DNA of 64,000 nt from Psychrobacter aquimaris (GTDB taxonomy: Bacteria; Pseudomonadota; Gammaproteobacteria; Pseudomonadales; Moraxellaceae): the NCBI RefSeq assembly GCF_016107525.1, contig NZ_JABASR010000003.1:62001-126000 (forward strand), read 5' to 3'. This document shows positions 9,065-19,302 of this stretch, piece by piece. The notes below the pieces were generated by a model. The model had not been told where the DNA came from, made no database searches, and was given only the letters and a program-made list of their open reading frames with translations. Both the position numbers and the translations under genes were made by a program. Every line of letters begins with the position of its first letter. Within the stretch, counting starts at the first letter, position 1.

Positions 9065-11062
9065 TTACACCAAACTATTTACCGCTTCGACCACAGCATC
9101 AGTCGTGATACCAAACTCTTTATACAAGTCGCTAGCAGGAGCAGACTCGCCATAAGTGGTCATACCGATGACTTTGCCATCTAGACCAACGAACTTGTAC
9201 CAGTAATCTACATGCGCGGCTTCTACTGCGACGCGAGCACGGATATTGGCAGGCAATACGGCTTCACGATAGCTAGCATCTTGCTCGACGAAAATCTCTG
9301 CACATGGCATAGAGACCACACGTACGCCAACACCATTTGCGCTCAACGTTTCGTAAGCTTCCATCGCTAGGCCAACTTCTGAACCAGTCGCGATAATGAT
9401 GGCTTGTAGCTCGCCTTGTTCTTTTGCCAGTACATAACCACCTTTGGTGATGTTCGCTACTTGCTCGCTATCACGTGATTGATGTGGCAAGCTTTGACGG
9501 CTGAAGATCAATGCAGATGGGTTGTGTGCTGACTTGATCGCCTCTACCCAAGCAGTGGCAGATTCAGTCGCATCACATGGACGCCATGTGCGTAGATTTG
9601 GCGTGGTACGTAGGCTAGTCAACTGCTCAACTGGCTGATGCGTTGGGCCGTCTTCACCCAGACCGATAGAGTCATGCGTATAGACATGGATGACGCGCTG
9701 CTTCATCAGTGCACCCATACGTACCGCGTTACGTGCATATTCCATAAACATCAGGAACGTCGCTACGTAAGGGATAAAGCCGCCATGCAATGCAATACCA
9801 TTGGCAATCGCCGTCATACCGAACTCACGTACACCATAATAGATATAGTTGCCGTCAGCGTCTTTTTCGATGCCTTTAGCGCCTTTGAATAGCGTTAGGT
9901 TTGAACCAGCGAGATCCGCTGAACCGCCTAGCAATTCTGGTAATAATGGCTGTAAGGTATTGATAGCATTTTGACTGGCTTTACGGCTGGCAACATCGCC
10001 GCCCGCTTCTTGCGTTTGCTGAATATAGGCTTGTGCTTGGCTAGCAAAGTCAGCAGGCAACTCGCCATTTAGACGGCGTAGTAGTTCAGAGGCTAGTTCT
10101 GGATAGGCTTTTTTGTACGCTTCAAAGTCTGCATCCCAGTTCTTTTGCTGTACGTCACCTTTGGCTTTGGCATCCCATGCTTCATAGATTTCGTCATCTA
10201 ATTCAAATGGAGCATGTTTCCAAGACAACGCATCACGAGTCAAGGCGATTTCGTCATCACCCAATGGTGCACCATGGCTTGCCGCTAGACCTTGTTTGTT
10301 CGGGCTACCAGCACCGATGGTGGTTTTGCAAATGATTAGGCTTGGTTTGGTAGTCTCTGCAATCGCTTGCTCAGTTGCTTGCGTGATCGCGTCGGTATCA
10401 TGGCCATCGACCTTGATGACTTGCCAGCCGTATGACTCAAAGCGCGCTTGCGTATCATCAGTGAACCAACCTTCGACATTACCATCGATTGAGATGCCAT
10501 TGTCATCATAGAAGAATACCAGCTTGCCAAGCGCCAACGTACCAGCTAATGAACAAACTTCATGACTGATGCCTTCCATCAAGCAGCCATCGCCTAAGAA
10601 TGCATAAGTATGGTGATCGACGATGTTATGACCGTCACGGTTGAACTGCGCGGCTAGGGTTTTTTCTGCAATTGCAAAACCAACTGCATTAGCAATACCT
10701 TGTCCTAGTGGACCAGTCGTGGTTTCAACACCTGGTGTATAACCAAGTTCAGGATGGCCTGGAGTTTTTGAATGCAATTGACGGAAACCTTTCAGATCGT
10801 CAACGCTGACATCATAGCCAGATAAATGTAGCAATGAATAAATAAGCATTGAGCCATGACCGTTTGATAGTACAAAGCGATCACGGTTGTGCCACTTAGG
10901 ATCAGCTGGGTTGTGCTTCAAAAATTTGCGCCACAAAACTTCGGCAATATCAGCCATACCCATTGGCGCACCCGGATGTCCAGAGTTGGCTTTTTGAACC
11001 GCGTCAAACGACAGTACACGGATGGCATTGGCTAGTTTACGTTCGTTAATTGGGGTGGGCAT
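9065..11062 (-). CDS. tkt: transketolase
   Basis: A thiamine-diphosphate enzyme of the non-oxidative pentose phosphate pathway, which moves two-carbon units between sugar phosphates. The start chosen is the ATG giving [15 protein letters not shown], preceded by AGGA; an upstream in-frame ATG at 11149 would add 29 residues unlike the family. The protein of 665 aa has the normal length. Motifs include [12 protein letters not shown] near the N-terminus, the TPP motif starting GDGCLMEG, and the pyrimidine domain with [19 protein letters not shown]. It appears to be monocistronic. Confidence 0.96.
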   Translation of the reverse strand: MPTPINERKLANAIRVLSFDAVQKANSGHPGAPMGMADIAEVLWRKFLKHNPADPKWHNRDRFVLSNGHGSMLIYSLLHLSGYDVSVDDLKGFRQLHSKTPGHPELGYTPGVETTTGPLGQGIANAVGFAIAEKTLAAQFNRDGHNIVDHHTYAFLGDGCLMEGISHEVCSLAGTLALGKLVFFYDDNGISIDGNVEGWFTDDTQARFESYGWQVIKVDGHDTDAITQATEQAIAETTKPSLIICKTTIGAGSPNKQGLAASHGAPLGDDEIALTRDALSWKHAPFELDDEIYEAWDAKAKGDVQQKNWDADFEAYKKAYPELASELLRRLNGELPADFASQAQAYIQQTQEAGGDVASRKASQNAINTLQPLLPELLGGSADLAGSNLTLFKGAKGIEKDADGNYIYYGVREFGMTAIANGIALHGGFIPYVATFLMFMEYARNAVRMGALMKQRVIHVYTHDSIGLGEDGPTHQPVEQLTSLRTTPNLRTWRPCDATESATAWVEAIKSAHNPSALIFSRQSLPHQSRDSEQVANITKGGYVLAKEQGELQAIIIATGSEVGLAMEAYETLSANGVGVRVVSMPCAEIFVEQDASYREAVLPANIRARVAVEAAHVDYWYKFVGLDGKVIGMTTYGESAPASDLYKEFGITTDAVVEAVNSLV

Positions 11063-11155
11063 AGCGTGTCCTAAGATTGAAGGAAAGTTTATTTGAATGA
11101 AAAAGGTTATTGAACTGAATTTGCTTAGATATCTAAATAGGTGGCTCATTATAAA

Positions 11156-11536
11156 CTAAGTAGCAACAATTTTCCCTGTTACTCCTAGTCCACAACTTGA
11201 TCGGGTCACATAATAAAAAATCAATTGATCGTTAACGACTTCAATATAATGTTTCTCAAATTCTCGATAACAAACATACTGAAGCCATCTCTCCTCTAGA
11301 TAAACTGCCATTTGCTGATAGCTTATATTATTTGCAAATTTGCAGCGCAACGTAAGCATACAATTTGCATCATCATGGCGTTCTTGATCAAGAAAATCGC
11401 AGCCAACATTGTTTTCCTTACAACAGAAAAACATATTGGCATCTATTTCAAATCCTAACAAATTGTCGCCGCTGCTTTGACCATAGATGAGATATTGTGA
11501 GTAATTCAATTCATCAACTATGGACAAGCTCTTCAT
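11156..11536 (-). CDS. small Cys-rich hypothetical protein behind serS
   Basis: I do not recognise this family. The ATG at 11536 gives 126 aa and lies 13 bases after the serS stop, so it is probably co-transcribed with serS. An alternative start at 11623 would overlap serS by 74 bases and is less likely. The protein is soluble, has no signal peptide or membrane helix, and is rich in Cys, Tyr and Phe (FFCCKENNVGCDF around residues 35-47). The ribosome-binding site is weak. It could be a real lineage-specific gene; a spurious frame is less likely because it fills the whole tkt-serS gap. Confidence 0.55.
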   Translation of the reverse strand: MKSLSIVDELNYSQYLIYGQSSGDNLLGFEIDANMFFCCKENNVGCDFLDQERHDDANCMLTLRCKFANNISYQQMAVYLEERWLQYVCYREFEKHYIEVVNDQLIFYYVTRSSCGLGVTGKIVAT

Positions 11537-11549
11537 GACGTGACTACCA

Positions 11550-12836
11550 TCAAATTTCAATACGTTCAGCACCGCCCATAAACGGACGCAATACTTCTGG
11601 AATGGTGATACTACCGTCAGCATTTTGATGATTTTCCATGACGGCTAGCAACGTACGACCAACTGCCAAACCTGAACCGTTCAAAGTATGGGCTAAGCTG
11701 GTTTGTTTGCCATCTTTAACACGAGTGCCCATACGGCGCGCTTGGAAGTCACCACAGTTAGAGCAGCTTGAGATTTCACGATACGTATCTTGGCTCGGTA
11801 ACCATACTTCGATGTCATAGGTTTTTTGTGCGGCAAAACCCATATCACCTGTACATAACTGCACAGTGCGGTATGGCAGGTTCAACTGCTGCAAGATATA
11901 TTCAGCCTGCCCTGTCATTGCTTCTAGCAACTCATCAGATTGCTCAGCCGTGGCAATATTAACCATCTCAACTTTTTCAAACTGATGCTGACGGATCAGA
12001 CCACGAGTGTCACGACCGTGTGAACCCGCTTCACTACGGAAACAAGGCGTATGCGCCGTGAATTTCAGTGGCAGCTCTTTGATATCCAAACGCTCGCCAC
12101 GTACCAAGTTTGTCATTGGCACTTCGGCAGTAGGAATGAGATAAAAGTCCATGTCTTCATTGTTTGTGTGATTTTTGAGCTTAAACAAATCATCTTCAAA
12201 CTTAGGCAGCTGACCCGTACCTTTGAGACTGTCTGAATTCACAATATAAGGTACATAGGTCTCAAGATAGCCATACTTCATAGTATGGGTATTGAGCATA
12301 AATTGAATCAGAGCGCGATGCAGTTGCGCGAGCTTTCCTTTGAGCACGTTAAAGCGGCTACCAGTCAATTTGGTCGCTGCTTCAAAGTCGAGCATGCCAA
12401 GCGTCTCACCGATATGCGTATGGTCTTGAATCTCAAAATCAAACTCACGTGGCGTGCCCCACTTACGCACTTCTACGTTATCGTCTTCTGACATACCCAC
12501 TGGCACATCAGCTGCTGGAATATTAGGGATTTGCATAGCAGCTTTGTTGATACGCTCTTGTAGAGTGCGCAATTCATCTTCGGCTGTTTTAATTTCACCG
12601 CTGACATTCTGCATCTCAGCCAATAGCTCACTAGCATCTTCGCCTGATTTTTTCAGCGCCCCTACTTGCTTAGCACCAGCGTTACGGCGCGATTGCAACT
12701 CTTCTGTTTTGACTTGTAGAGATTTACGCTCAGACTCAACGGTTTGCCAAAAATCCATATCAAGCACATAGCCACGAGTAGCCAGTTGCTGTTGTAAATC
12801 GCTTAAATCGCCGCGTAAGAGTTTCGGATCAATCAT
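11550..12836 (-). CDS. serS: seryl-tRNA synthetase
   Basis: A class II aminoacyl-tRNA synthetase that charges tRNA-Ser, 428 aa. The start is the ATG giving [11 protein letters not shown], the usual N-terminus; a frame extending six residues upstream is unlikely. Residues of about 30-105 form the antiparallel coiled-coil arm that grips the long variable arm of the tRNA. Motif 2 is [14 protein letters not shown] and motif 3 is [17 protein letters not shown] near the C-terminus. It precedes the small Cys-rich gene on the same strand. Confidence 0.97.
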   Translation of the reverse strand: MIDPKLLRGDLSDLQQQLATRGYVLDMDFWQTVESERKSLQVKTEELQSRRNAGAKQVGALKKSGEDASELLAEMQNVSGEIKTAEDELRTLQERINKAAMQIPNIPAADVPVGMSEDDNVEVRKWGTPREFDFEIQDHTHIGETLGMLDFEAATKLTGSRFNVLKGKLAQLHRALIQFMLNTHTMKYGYLETYVPYIVNSDSLKGTGQLPKFEDDLFKLKNHTNNEDMDFYLIPTAEVPMTNLVRGERLDIKELPLKFTAHTPCFRSEAGSHGRDTRGLIRQHQFEKVEMVNIATAEQSDELLEAMTGQAEYILQQLNLPYRTVQLCTGDMGFAAQKTYDIEVWLPSQDTYREISSCSNCGDFQARRMGTRVKDGKQTSLAHTLNGSGLAVGRTLLAVMENHQNADGSITIPEVLRPFMGGAERIEI

Positions 12837-13302
12837 AATAGTTGCCTGTAACACTAAAGGTGAGTAAAAGGGTTAAAAATATTATTAATATAATCATTAC
12901 CCAGCGCATCGTTATCACCATCTTTGTGACAACTGGCTGTGCTGCTATGTTTTCATCAACATATATTGTAGACGCTATAATACCAAGACGCAGCAGATTT
13001 GACCATGTTTTGACCGATTTTGAATAAGTTTTGATCTATTACTTTCATTGTCCGTAGCTAGTTACATTTGGCTGAAAGGCATGTCTTAAAGTTCAGCTCA
13101 CCTCAATAAGCCTCGCCCATCTTTCTTAAAGCTATTAATATCGCCTCTATCAGTGAACAGACCTGCTTATATGTTTCATTTAGGGATAGTTTTCGGTAAG
13201 ATAAGCGCATACCTTTATTTACCTTCAGCCAAGTACAGCATCATGACTTGGCTTTGGCGATTTAAACCCAACACTTTTAACAAAAGTATCTGAGAAACCT
13301 TT
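12837..13302. other. gene-free divergent spacer between serS and the YcxB-like gene
   Basis: This spacer of about 465 bases should hold the two divergent promoters. I see no convincing coding frame. A loose series of TTTTGACC-like words occurs around 12995-13035, too weak to call a repeat. Confidence 0.5.
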
Positions 13303-13962
13303 ATGGCCTTGTACCCCTATACGCTACAACCTGTCGCCTTAAACCTAACCGAGGCAGAATTTCACCAAGCACAATACGAGCTATTTGCCAGTGCTAGCCC
13401 TTCTTTCGGTTTAAAAAGCATCAAAATGAAAGAATGGATCATTATGGCGGTAGCCGTGGTACTAGCGATTGCAGGGTTGGTCTTTGTCACCGGCTACTCA
13501 ACCATCATTTTTTGGCTGATGCTAGTGTCAGTAGTGATTTATTTACTGGTTCGTACCCTTGGATTTAAATGGTATGTCAAAAGAGAGTTTGAAAAGCAAG
13601 TGGCTGACCAAGAAATGCCAGACGAGATGCGCCAAATGAAATTGGGCGTGCAAAAGCATGGATTAGTCATGGCGATGCCAGTGAACCAGCCTGACACATT
13701 TAATAACAACCAAATGCGCGGCATGCAAATGCGAGCAGGCACGACCCAGCAAGCCGTCATTCCATGGTCCGCTGTCAAAAGCTGGGATGAGACGGACGAC
13801 TATATCTTTATGATGTTTGAGATGAAAGGTCAGCAAGGCAGCCAAATTGTGCCAAAACGCTTAGAATCACAGAAGTTTCCGATCGATACGGTACGTCAGC
13901 ATTTGCAAGAGGTTATCCCCGTTAAAGGCTTAAACCCTGAAAACTTACAGCCGCCAGCATAA
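13303..13962 (+). CDS. YcxB-like family membrane protein
   Basis: A 219-residue protein of unknown function. Two adjacent hydrophobic segments lie near residues 45-65 and 67-85, with a soluble C-terminal domain. The C-terminal part, from about residue 125 (VQKHGLVMAMP, then VIPWSAVKSWDETDDYIFMMF), fits the YcxB-like domain: a beta-rich module in which a Trp-containing WSxVxxW...D...I/F motif follows two membrane helices. It begins with a clear ATG about 450 bases from serS and stands alone. Its role is unknown. Confidence 0.72.
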   Translation: MALYPYTLQPVALNLTEAEFHQAQYELFASASPSFGLKSIKMKEWIIMAVAVVLAIAGLVFVTGYSTIIFWLMLVSVVIYLLVRTLGFKWYVKREFEKQVADQEMPDEMRQMKLGVQKHGLVMAMPVNQPDTFNNNQMRGMQMRAGTTQQAVIPWSAVKSWDETDDYIFMMFEMKGQQGSQIVPKRLESQKFPIDTVRQHLQEVIPVKGLNPENLQPPA

Positions 13963-13972
13963 ATAGCAGAAG

Positions 13973-14009
13973 ATTTCTTTATCGCTTACTATATAAGTGA
14001 TAAAGAAAT
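13973..14009. terminator. long hairpin after the YcxB-like gene
   Basis: A 16-bp stem with a single G-T pair (13973-13988 with 13994-14009) encloses a 5-base loop, 11 bases after the stop. No T run follows on the plus strand, so it may act as an mRNA-stabilising structure or a weak terminator. Confidence 0.5.
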
Positions 14010-14328
14010 GAGCAATAAAAAATATTTTTTACAAAACCAATCATAATCATAAATTTATTAAAATTAACTTATCAATGGTGCTTTGCTATTATAATGGTTA
14101 TCAGAAGAAAGGTGATAGTTGCTCTAAATTATATTAATGTATGGTTATGATTTTAGCTTAAGTTGATGCTATTTTAGATGGTAGTTTTATCTTCTAAGAT
14201 TGTTACTTTTTAAGGCGGAAAAGCGTTAATATATTAACGAGCATAGTAATGCAGCACACGAGTTGCTACACTTCTCACCTTCTTCATTTAATGTTTTATA
14301 TCAACACTCAAATTATAAGGATAATATT
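14010..14328. other. gene-free leader region upstream of dps
   Basis: AT-rich DNA of about 320 bases. Dps genes are often controlled by oxidative stress regulators, but I could not identify a convincing OxyR- or Fur-type operator by eye. Confidence 0.45.
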
Positions 14329-14808
14329 ATGAGTAACAACGCTACTAATCAAATCGGTTTAGAAAAAGCTGATATGAGCGAAGTCATTGCACAACTAAAC
14401 AATTTATTATCAACGTATCACGTCTTTTATTTAAACGTCCGTGGCTATCACTGGAATGTAAAAGGTGAGCATTTCTTCACCTTGCATCCAAAGTTTGAAG
14501 AACTGTATACTTCGCTACAACTACAAATTGATGAAATTGCTGAACGTATCTTAACCTTAGGCGGTACGCCACTGCATGCTTATAGCGACTTTGTTCAACA
14601 CACTAGTATTGAAGAAGATAAAAACGTAAAAGATGGCAATGCTTGTGTGAAGGGTGTGGTAACTGGTTTACAAGCCTTGATTACAGAGCAGCGTAAAGTA
14701 TCTGCTCTAGCAGCAGATAGTGAAGATCAAGGGACAGCTGACCTCGTAGATGCGTATGTACAAGAGCAAGAGAAGCTTATCTGGATGTATAACGCCTTTT
14801 TGGGTTGA
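14329..14808 (+). CDS. dps: Dps family DNA-protecting ferritin-like protein
   Basis: A small ferritin-fold protein of 160 aa. It forms dodecamers that oxidise and store iron and can coat DNA in stress. The family ferroxidase signature is plain: FYLNVRGYHWNVKGEHFFTLHPKFEELY, then LQIDEIAERILTLGGTPLHAYSDF, supplying the His, Asp and Glu ligands shared between subunits. The start at 14329 has AAGG eight bases upstream and gives the normal length; the in-frame ATG at 14263 would add 22 unrelated residues. A strong terminator follows. Confidence 0.94.
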   Translation: MSNNATNQIGLEKADMSEVIAQLNNLLSTYHVFYLNVRGYHWNVKGEHFFTLHPKFEELYTSLQLQIDEIAERILTLGGTPLHAYSDFVQHTSIEEDKNVKDGNACVKGVVTGLQALITEQRKVSALAADSEDQGTADLVDAYVQEQEKLIWMYNAFLG

Positions 14809-14848
14809 TCATTGCTAAAGAAAAAATGAGTCGCTAAAATGTAGATCA

Positions 14849-14879
14849 TAAAAAAGCACCTAAAGTAGGTGCTTTTTTT
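14849..14879 (+). terminator. terminator after dps
   Basis: A 12-bp stem (AAAAAGCACCTA / TAGGTGCTTTTT), 3-base loop and T run, 40 bases after the dps stop. It may also serve the convergent DUF2057 gene. Confidence 0.9.
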
Positions 14880-14903
14880 GTGTTTACTTTTGCTAATCAC
14901 ACC

Positions 14904-15593
14904 TTATTTTTGCATCCACTGACGCATTTTTTCACGCTCAGCAGGTGTCGCTTGTAACCAAATTTGCATAAACTGATCCAAGGTATTTGCAGATAAATTA
15001 ACGCTAGTGGTTTGCTGAATAGCAGCTACCGTACTTGTATTAACATTTGGTTGATCTAATGATGCAATCGCACGCTGATTCTGTAGCTCAGCATCATCTG
15101 CCCCACCAAATACACCGCCGAATGCTTTACCCAAACCTGATAGCAATCCACTTTGATTACCAGCGAGACCTTGCTGACTTGCAACCACGGTATTGTTTTT
15201 CTCTATCGCCAGTGTTGGACGTTTGGCATATTCTTTAGCTGCTGTATACTCTTCTGGCTGATTTGGCATGGTCAGACGATAGGTTTGATTGTCCGCCAAC
15301 TCTGCCGTCACACTAACGTTACCCGAACGCAAATAGTCATGCTCATCACGGCGCAAGTCATATAAACGATCGTATTTTGCAGTAATCGCATGTTGACCCG
15401 GCTGAAGCGTGAACTTTTTTGTCAATGGTTGAAAAGCGCTCTGCTGCACTTCTTGCCCATTGATAGCAGTGACTTTAATATGGTCATCAACCAGTAGTGT
15501 CACTTCGGCATGCGACAGCATAGAGACAGAGCCCGCACTAATAAGCAACGTGCTGATGGTCAGTTTTTTTAGCAAAGAAGCATTGGGTTTCAT
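14904..15593 (-). CDS. DUF2057 family secreted protein
   Basis: A 229-residue exported protein. The ATG at 15593 (MKPNASLLKK) has GGAA upstream and is preferred over the one at 15605. Residues 1-29 form a Sec signal ending near SHAEV. The following part (VTLLVDDHIKVTAINGQEV, then LQPGQHAITAKYDRLYDL) fits the DUF2057 family, which includes the curli-related YccT of E. coli. The C-terminal half carries a Gly-rich stretch (GLLSGLGKAFGGVFGGAD) and a tail with an LQATPAEREKMRQWMQ motif. The molecular function is unknown. Confidence 0.75.
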   Translation of the reverse strand: MKPNASLLKKLTISTLLISAGSVSMLSHAEVTLLVDDHIKVTAINGQEVQQSAFQPLTKKFTLQPGQHAITAKYDRLYDLRRDEHDYLRSGNVSVTAELADNQTYRLTMPNQPEEYTAAKEYAKRPTLAIEKNNTVVASQQGLAGNQSGLLSGLGKAFGGVFGGADDAELQNQRAIASLDQPNVNTSTVAAIQQTTSVNLSANTLDQFMQIWLQATPAEREKMRQWMQK

Positions 15594-15669
15594 AAGTGAT
15601 TCCATTAATAGTAAAAACGTTTTGGCAATAGTAAAAGCGCTTTGGATAAAAAGACGTTAGTTTTTAATG

Positions 15670-16473
15670 CTAAAAATCGAGTGGCATCGTATGTTGATCT
15701 TGTTCCGCTGAATCGTTATCTACTTGTGTCTCTTGCGCAATATCAGCAAGCTCTGCTGCTAGTGTCTGTTCATCGATAGTACGCAATGCATCAGTGATGA
15801 CCGCTTTGGATATATTGCTACGCCCAAGGTTAGAAAACATCGGCTGAATATAATTGAGCACTTCCATCATTGCACCGATACGATGAGGCCCTTCAGTAAG
15901 CAAGTGATCAATAATTCGATCATCAAACTGCCAACCACGTCGACGCAAGATAGACTGTAATAACGCCTGACGGTCGGCTAGATCATGACCATTAGGCACT
16001 TTGAACGTAGGTGCTTGTGCCAAACGAGTCAGCAAATCCCTTAGTTGAAAGGGCAAGTCACCAGCAGGCTTATTGGCTGCAAATAACAATTGACGCTGAC
16101 CTTCACGACTGCGGTTGATCAAATGAAATAACGCTTCTTGCCATTGACTGCTTTGCTCCAGCACCTCTAAATCATCGATCGCAATTAGATCAAAATTTTC
16201 TAGAGATGAGAGGACGTGCACATCGGTATGAATCAACTCATTGAGCGACAAACAAATCGCTGACTTGTCCATCTCAATAAATGACTCACAAATAGCAGAT
16301 AATAAGTGCGACTTGCCTGTAGCAGGACTTCCAAATAGGTACAGCTGACCTATCAGGCCGACATGTAACTGCCGCACTGCATCAATAATCGACATCCAAC
16401 CAGGACCGCCGAAGTCACTTAGACTTGCATCATGCTTAATGTCCAGATTGAGACTTAGCTGTGCTTCTGCCAT
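15670..16473 (-). CDS. hda: DnaA regulatory inactivator Hda
   Basis: An AAA+ protein of 267 aa that, bound to the DNA-loaded sliding clamp, stimulates ATP hydrolysis by DnaA and so limits re-initiation. The clamp-binding motif QLSLNL sits at residues 5-10. Walker A is GSPATGKS, Walker B is LIAIDDLE, and sensor/arginine-finger regions follow. It has the DnaA domain III fold without the DNA-binding domain. The C-terminal tail of about 35 residues is longer than usual and acidic. It lies downstream of perM, the order known from other Moraxellaceae and pseudomonads. Confidence 0.9.
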   Translation of the reverse strand: MAEAQLSLNLDIKHDASLSDFGGPGWMSIIDAVRQLHVGLIGQLYLFGSPATGKSHLLSAICESFIEMDKSAICLSLNELIHTDVHVLSSLENFDLIAIDDLEVLEQSSQWQEALFHLINRSREGQRQLLFAANKPAGDLPFQLRDLLTRLAQAPTFKVPNGHDLADRQALLQSILRRRGWQFDDRIIDHLLTEGPHRIGAMMEVLNYIQPMFSNLGRSNISKAVITDALRTIDEQTLAAELADIAQETQVDNDSAEQDQHTMPLDF

Positions 16474-16803
16474 GAATCATCAACTCGTTTTGCGTAATGC
16501 AATAAATAAAAGGATAAATTATTAATAATTGTCTTTGAGGTGCTCTTATACTACCTGATATAAACTTGCTGCGTTAGCATCTCATCGTTTTAATTAGGAG
16601 TATATTCGTAGATTACTTAATCAAAAGGCATCTTGTTAACGACTAACTAGATAACGGCTGATACTGTCAATACTGCGCCTATATATAACATATTTGCAAA
16701 ATGACTGACAAGTCTTTTACCTATTAAGCCTTATCAATCGCTGTTTTATCTCTCACACCATCTACTAATTAGCAATGACTCTATTAATTTAATAATAAGG
16801 TAC
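16474..16803. other. gene-free spacer between perM and hda
   Basis: An AT-rich interval of 330 bases. I see no coding frame or strong terminator. The hda promoter is expected here, because a gap this long makes simple read-through from perM less likely. Confidence 0.45.
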
Positions 16804-17910
16804 TTATCTTTTTTCAAACAGAGCCAACTGCTTACGACCTTTATAAAAATCAGTCGTACGATAGTAGGCGTATAAATGGCGGAACAGTACATTCAGCACG
16901 GCAGAGACAGGCAGAGCAATTAGCATACCAACGAAACCCAATAGGCTTGCGCCTGCCAATACGGCAAAAATCACCCACAGCGGCGATAGACCAATCTTAT
17001 CACCCAATAGTAATGGCTGCAGAATATAACCTTCAGCAGCTTGCCCAACCAAAAAAGCACCAACAATCAGCGACAGATACGTCCAATTTAAGCCAAACTG
17101 GAATAGGCAAGCGATAATGGCAGCGACAAAACCAATACCAAAACCCAGATAAGGAACAAAGCTGGCAATACCAGCAACCATACCAATAATAAGCCCTAGC
17201 TCAAGCCCAATAAGCTGTAATTGCACAGCATAAATAGCCCCCAATAATACCATTACCAATAGCTGACCCTTGATAAATGCCATCAATGCACGGTCACACT
17301 CTTGGGCAATTTGAATAACTTTTTTGCTATAGGCATTAGGAATTGCCAGCTTCCATGTCTGTAAACGCTGATCCCAATTGAACAAAAAATAAAAGGTTAA
17401 AATTGGTACTAGCACAATGAGTCCCGCATTATTGATAAAGTTCATGCTTGAAACCAATATTTGGTTCATCATGGTACTGGCATCTTCAAACTTATAATTG
17501 GTTTGCATATAATCGACTAACGTATCAGAAAAGCCTTTCGCTTCTAGCTCTGGTAGCCGGATGCGGCTATTGTCAGCGAACCATGCACGTACCACTTCAT
17601 TATACCAAGTTAAAATCTTTGGCAGATAATCCCACGCCGCTTGCAACTGATGCCACAAAGTCGGTATCAACCACCAAAGCAGCAGCACCATTCCTAAAGT
17701 GATGGTGGAGTAGACAATAATAATCGCCACCCAGCGTTTGATATATTTCGACAAGCGTTTGACCAGCGGATTGAATAAGTAAGCCAGTACGAAAGCAAAG
17801 ATAAACGGTATAATAACTGGCATCATCAAATACAGTAATAAGACACCCACCACCATAGCAACGACAATAAATAAGCGCCGAAAGAAGGGATCTATTGGTT
17901 GGTTCATCAT
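16804..17910 (-). CDS. perM: AI-2E family transporter (PerM-like)
   Basis: An integral membrane protein of 368 aa with about eight hydrophobic segments. It begins with a paired N-terminal hairpin (VVAMVVGVLLLYLMMPVIIPFIFAFVLAY region) typical of the AI-2E/UPF0118 family. The conserved GIASFVPYLGFGIGF and the later GDKIGLSPLWVIFAVLAGASLLGFVG stretches are family marks. Members export small molecules or sodium; the substrate here is unknown. Two ATG codons in a row make the exact start uncertain by one residue. It is divergent from purM. Confidence 0.88.
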   Translation of the reverse strand: MMNQPIDPFFRRLFIVVAMVVGVLLLYLMMPVIIPFIFAFVLAYLFNPLVKRLSKYIKRWVAIIIVYSTITLGMVLLLWWLIPTLWHQLQAAWDYLPKILTWYNEVVRAWFADNSRIRLPELEAKGFSDTLVDYMQTNYKFEDASTMMNQILVSSMNFINNAGLIVLVPILTFYFLFNWDQRLQTWKLAIPNAYSKKVIQIAQECDRALMAFIKGQLLVMVLLGAIYAVQLQLIGLELGLIIGMVAGIASFVPYLGFGIGFVAAIIACLFQFGLNWTYLSLIVGAFLVGQAAEGYILQPLLLGDKIGLSPLWVIFAVLAGASLLGFVGMLIALPVSAVLNVLFRHLYAYYRTTDFYKGRKQLALFEKR

Positions 17911-18252
17911 GGCAAGGAATCCTACGATTGGGCTGATTTAAAATGGGCGTGTAACTGAAAGAAATGATACGTCTTATCGTACAATAATGCCGTAATAGCG
18001 AACTGTTATCGACAATAAATTTAGCGTTCCATTATCGCAGAGTACAGCAAAAAATCCGTCATTTTTTGTTTCTTAACTTTTTATTTACCACTTAAAGTCA
18101 GTCTTCGTGAAATATCCGCCAAATATCCACAAGTTGCTTTGCGAGTGAGGGTCATTTTTGGGTATAATGCGCCCACTATATTCAGAATTAACACGACCAA
18201 CTCGATTTTCTACTGACAGACCTTCATTCCCTATAAAATTTGTGAGATGACC
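17911..18252. other. perM/purM divergent promoter region
   Basis: A gene-free spacer of about 340 bases. Its purM-proximal part holds the promoter listed separately. I see no other structure to support. Confidence 0.5.
18139..18168 (+). promoter_or_regulatory. candidate sigma-70 promoter for purMN
   Basis: A perfect TATAAT at 18163-18168 is preceded, 18 bases upstream, by TTGCGA (four of six matches to the -35 consensus). It lies about 85 bases before the purM start. Confidence 0.5.
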
Positions 18253-19302
18253 ATGAGTAACAAGCCTTCTTTAAGCTACAAAGATGCTGGTGTTGATATT
18301 GATGCTGGCGATGCGTTGGTTCAACGTATTAAGTCAGTGGCAAAAGCCACCTCTCGTCCTGAGGTTGTGGGCGGACTTGGCGGCTTTGGAGCGCTTTGTC
18401 GCATTCCAACTGGTTATACCTCTCCTCTACTAGTCTCGGGCACTGACGGCGTCGGCACCAAGCTCAAGCTGGCATTACAGCTGAATCGTCATGACACTAT
18501 CGGCATTGATTTGGTCGCCATGTGCGTCAACGATTTATTGGTTTGCGGTGCAGAGCCATTGTTCTTCTTAGATTACTATGCGACTGGCAAGCTTGATATT
18601 GATGTAGCAGCAACTGTGGTTACTGGTATTGGCGAAGGCTGTAAGTTATCAAACTGCGCCCTGATCGGTGGCGAAACGGCTGAGATGCCAGGCATGTACC
18701 AAGACGACGATTATGACTTAGCTGGATTCTGTGTCGGTGTGGTCGAAGAAGCGGAAGTCATCACTGGCGAAAATGTCGCCGAAGGCGATGTATTGATTGC
18801 CCTTGCCTCAAGTGGTGCACACTCAAACGGTTATTCATTAGTGCGTAAAGTCATCGAAGTCAGCGGCGTTGACGTGACTAGCAGCGATGAGCAACTAGAC
18901 GGTCAGCCTATCCAAGATGCACTGATGGCCCCTACTCGCATCTATGTTAAAGCGATTAAAGCGTTGCAAGACACCCTGGGTAGCGCAGCTCTACATGCGA
19001 TGTCACATATTACTGGTGGCGGCTTAACCGATAACTTACCACGTGTACTGCCGGATAACTTAGCTGCTAGCATTGATACGGCTAGCTGGCAGTTTTCAGA
19101 GCTATTCACTTGGCTACAAACCCAAGGTAATATCGAGCAAAGTGAGATGTACCGCACCTTTAACTGCGGCGTTGGTTTTGTCATTGTCGTACCTAAAGAC
19201 AAAGCAGAAGCTGCTATCCAGACATTAACAGATGCTGGTGAGACAGCTTGGCAATTGGGTGAGATGGTTAAACGTGAAGCGGATGCAGTGGTGTACCGTT
19301 AA
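18253..19302 (+). CDS. purM: phosphoribosylformylglycinamidine cyclo-ligase
   Basis: This enzyme makes aminoimidazole ribotide (AIR) from FGAM with ATP, the fifth step of purine synthesis. The protein of 349 aa begins [20 protein letters not shown]; an ATG six bases upstream is also possible. Conserved parts include the [12 protein letters not shown] stretch, [15 protein letters not shown] (ATP site) and the [23 protein letters not shown] motif. Its stop overlaps the purN start as TAATG, so the two are coupled. The purMN pair divergent from perM-hda is a conserved gammaproteobacterial arrangement. Confidence 0.97.
   Translation: MSNKPSLSYKDAGVDIDAGDALVQRIKSVAKATSRPEVVGGLGGFGALCRIPTGYTSPLLVSGTDGVGTKLKLALQLNRHDTIGIDLVAMCVNDLLVCGAEPLFFLDYYATGKLDIDVAATVVTGIGEGCKLSNCALIGGETAEMPGMYQDDDYDLAGFCVGVVEEAEVITGENVAEGDVLIALASSGAHSNGYSLVRKVIEVSGVDVTSSDEQLDGQPIQDALMAPTRIYVKAIKALQDTLGSAALHAMSHITGGGLTDNLPRVLPDNLAASIDTASWQFSELFTWLQTQGNIEQSEMYRTFNCGVGFVIVVPKDKAEAAIQTLTDAGETAWQLGEMVKREADAVVYR

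Noticed and set aside
9638..9892. Frames on the opposite strand of tkt, pyrG, copA, glcB, ppk1 and other large genes
   Set aside because: They are antisense shadows of genes with clear family identity, and none has its own start signals.
11537..11623. N-terminal extension of the Cys-rich protein into serS
   Set aside because: It would overlap serS by 74 bases while a downstream ATG gives a clean 13-base gap.
12842..13027. Plus-strand frame of 61 residues in the serS leader
   Set aside because: Low-complexity, no ribosome-binding site, and it lies where the serS promoter should be.
12995..13035. Series of TTTTGACC-like words upstream of the YcxB-like gene
   Set aside because: Spacing and sequence are too irregular to call a repeat or operator.
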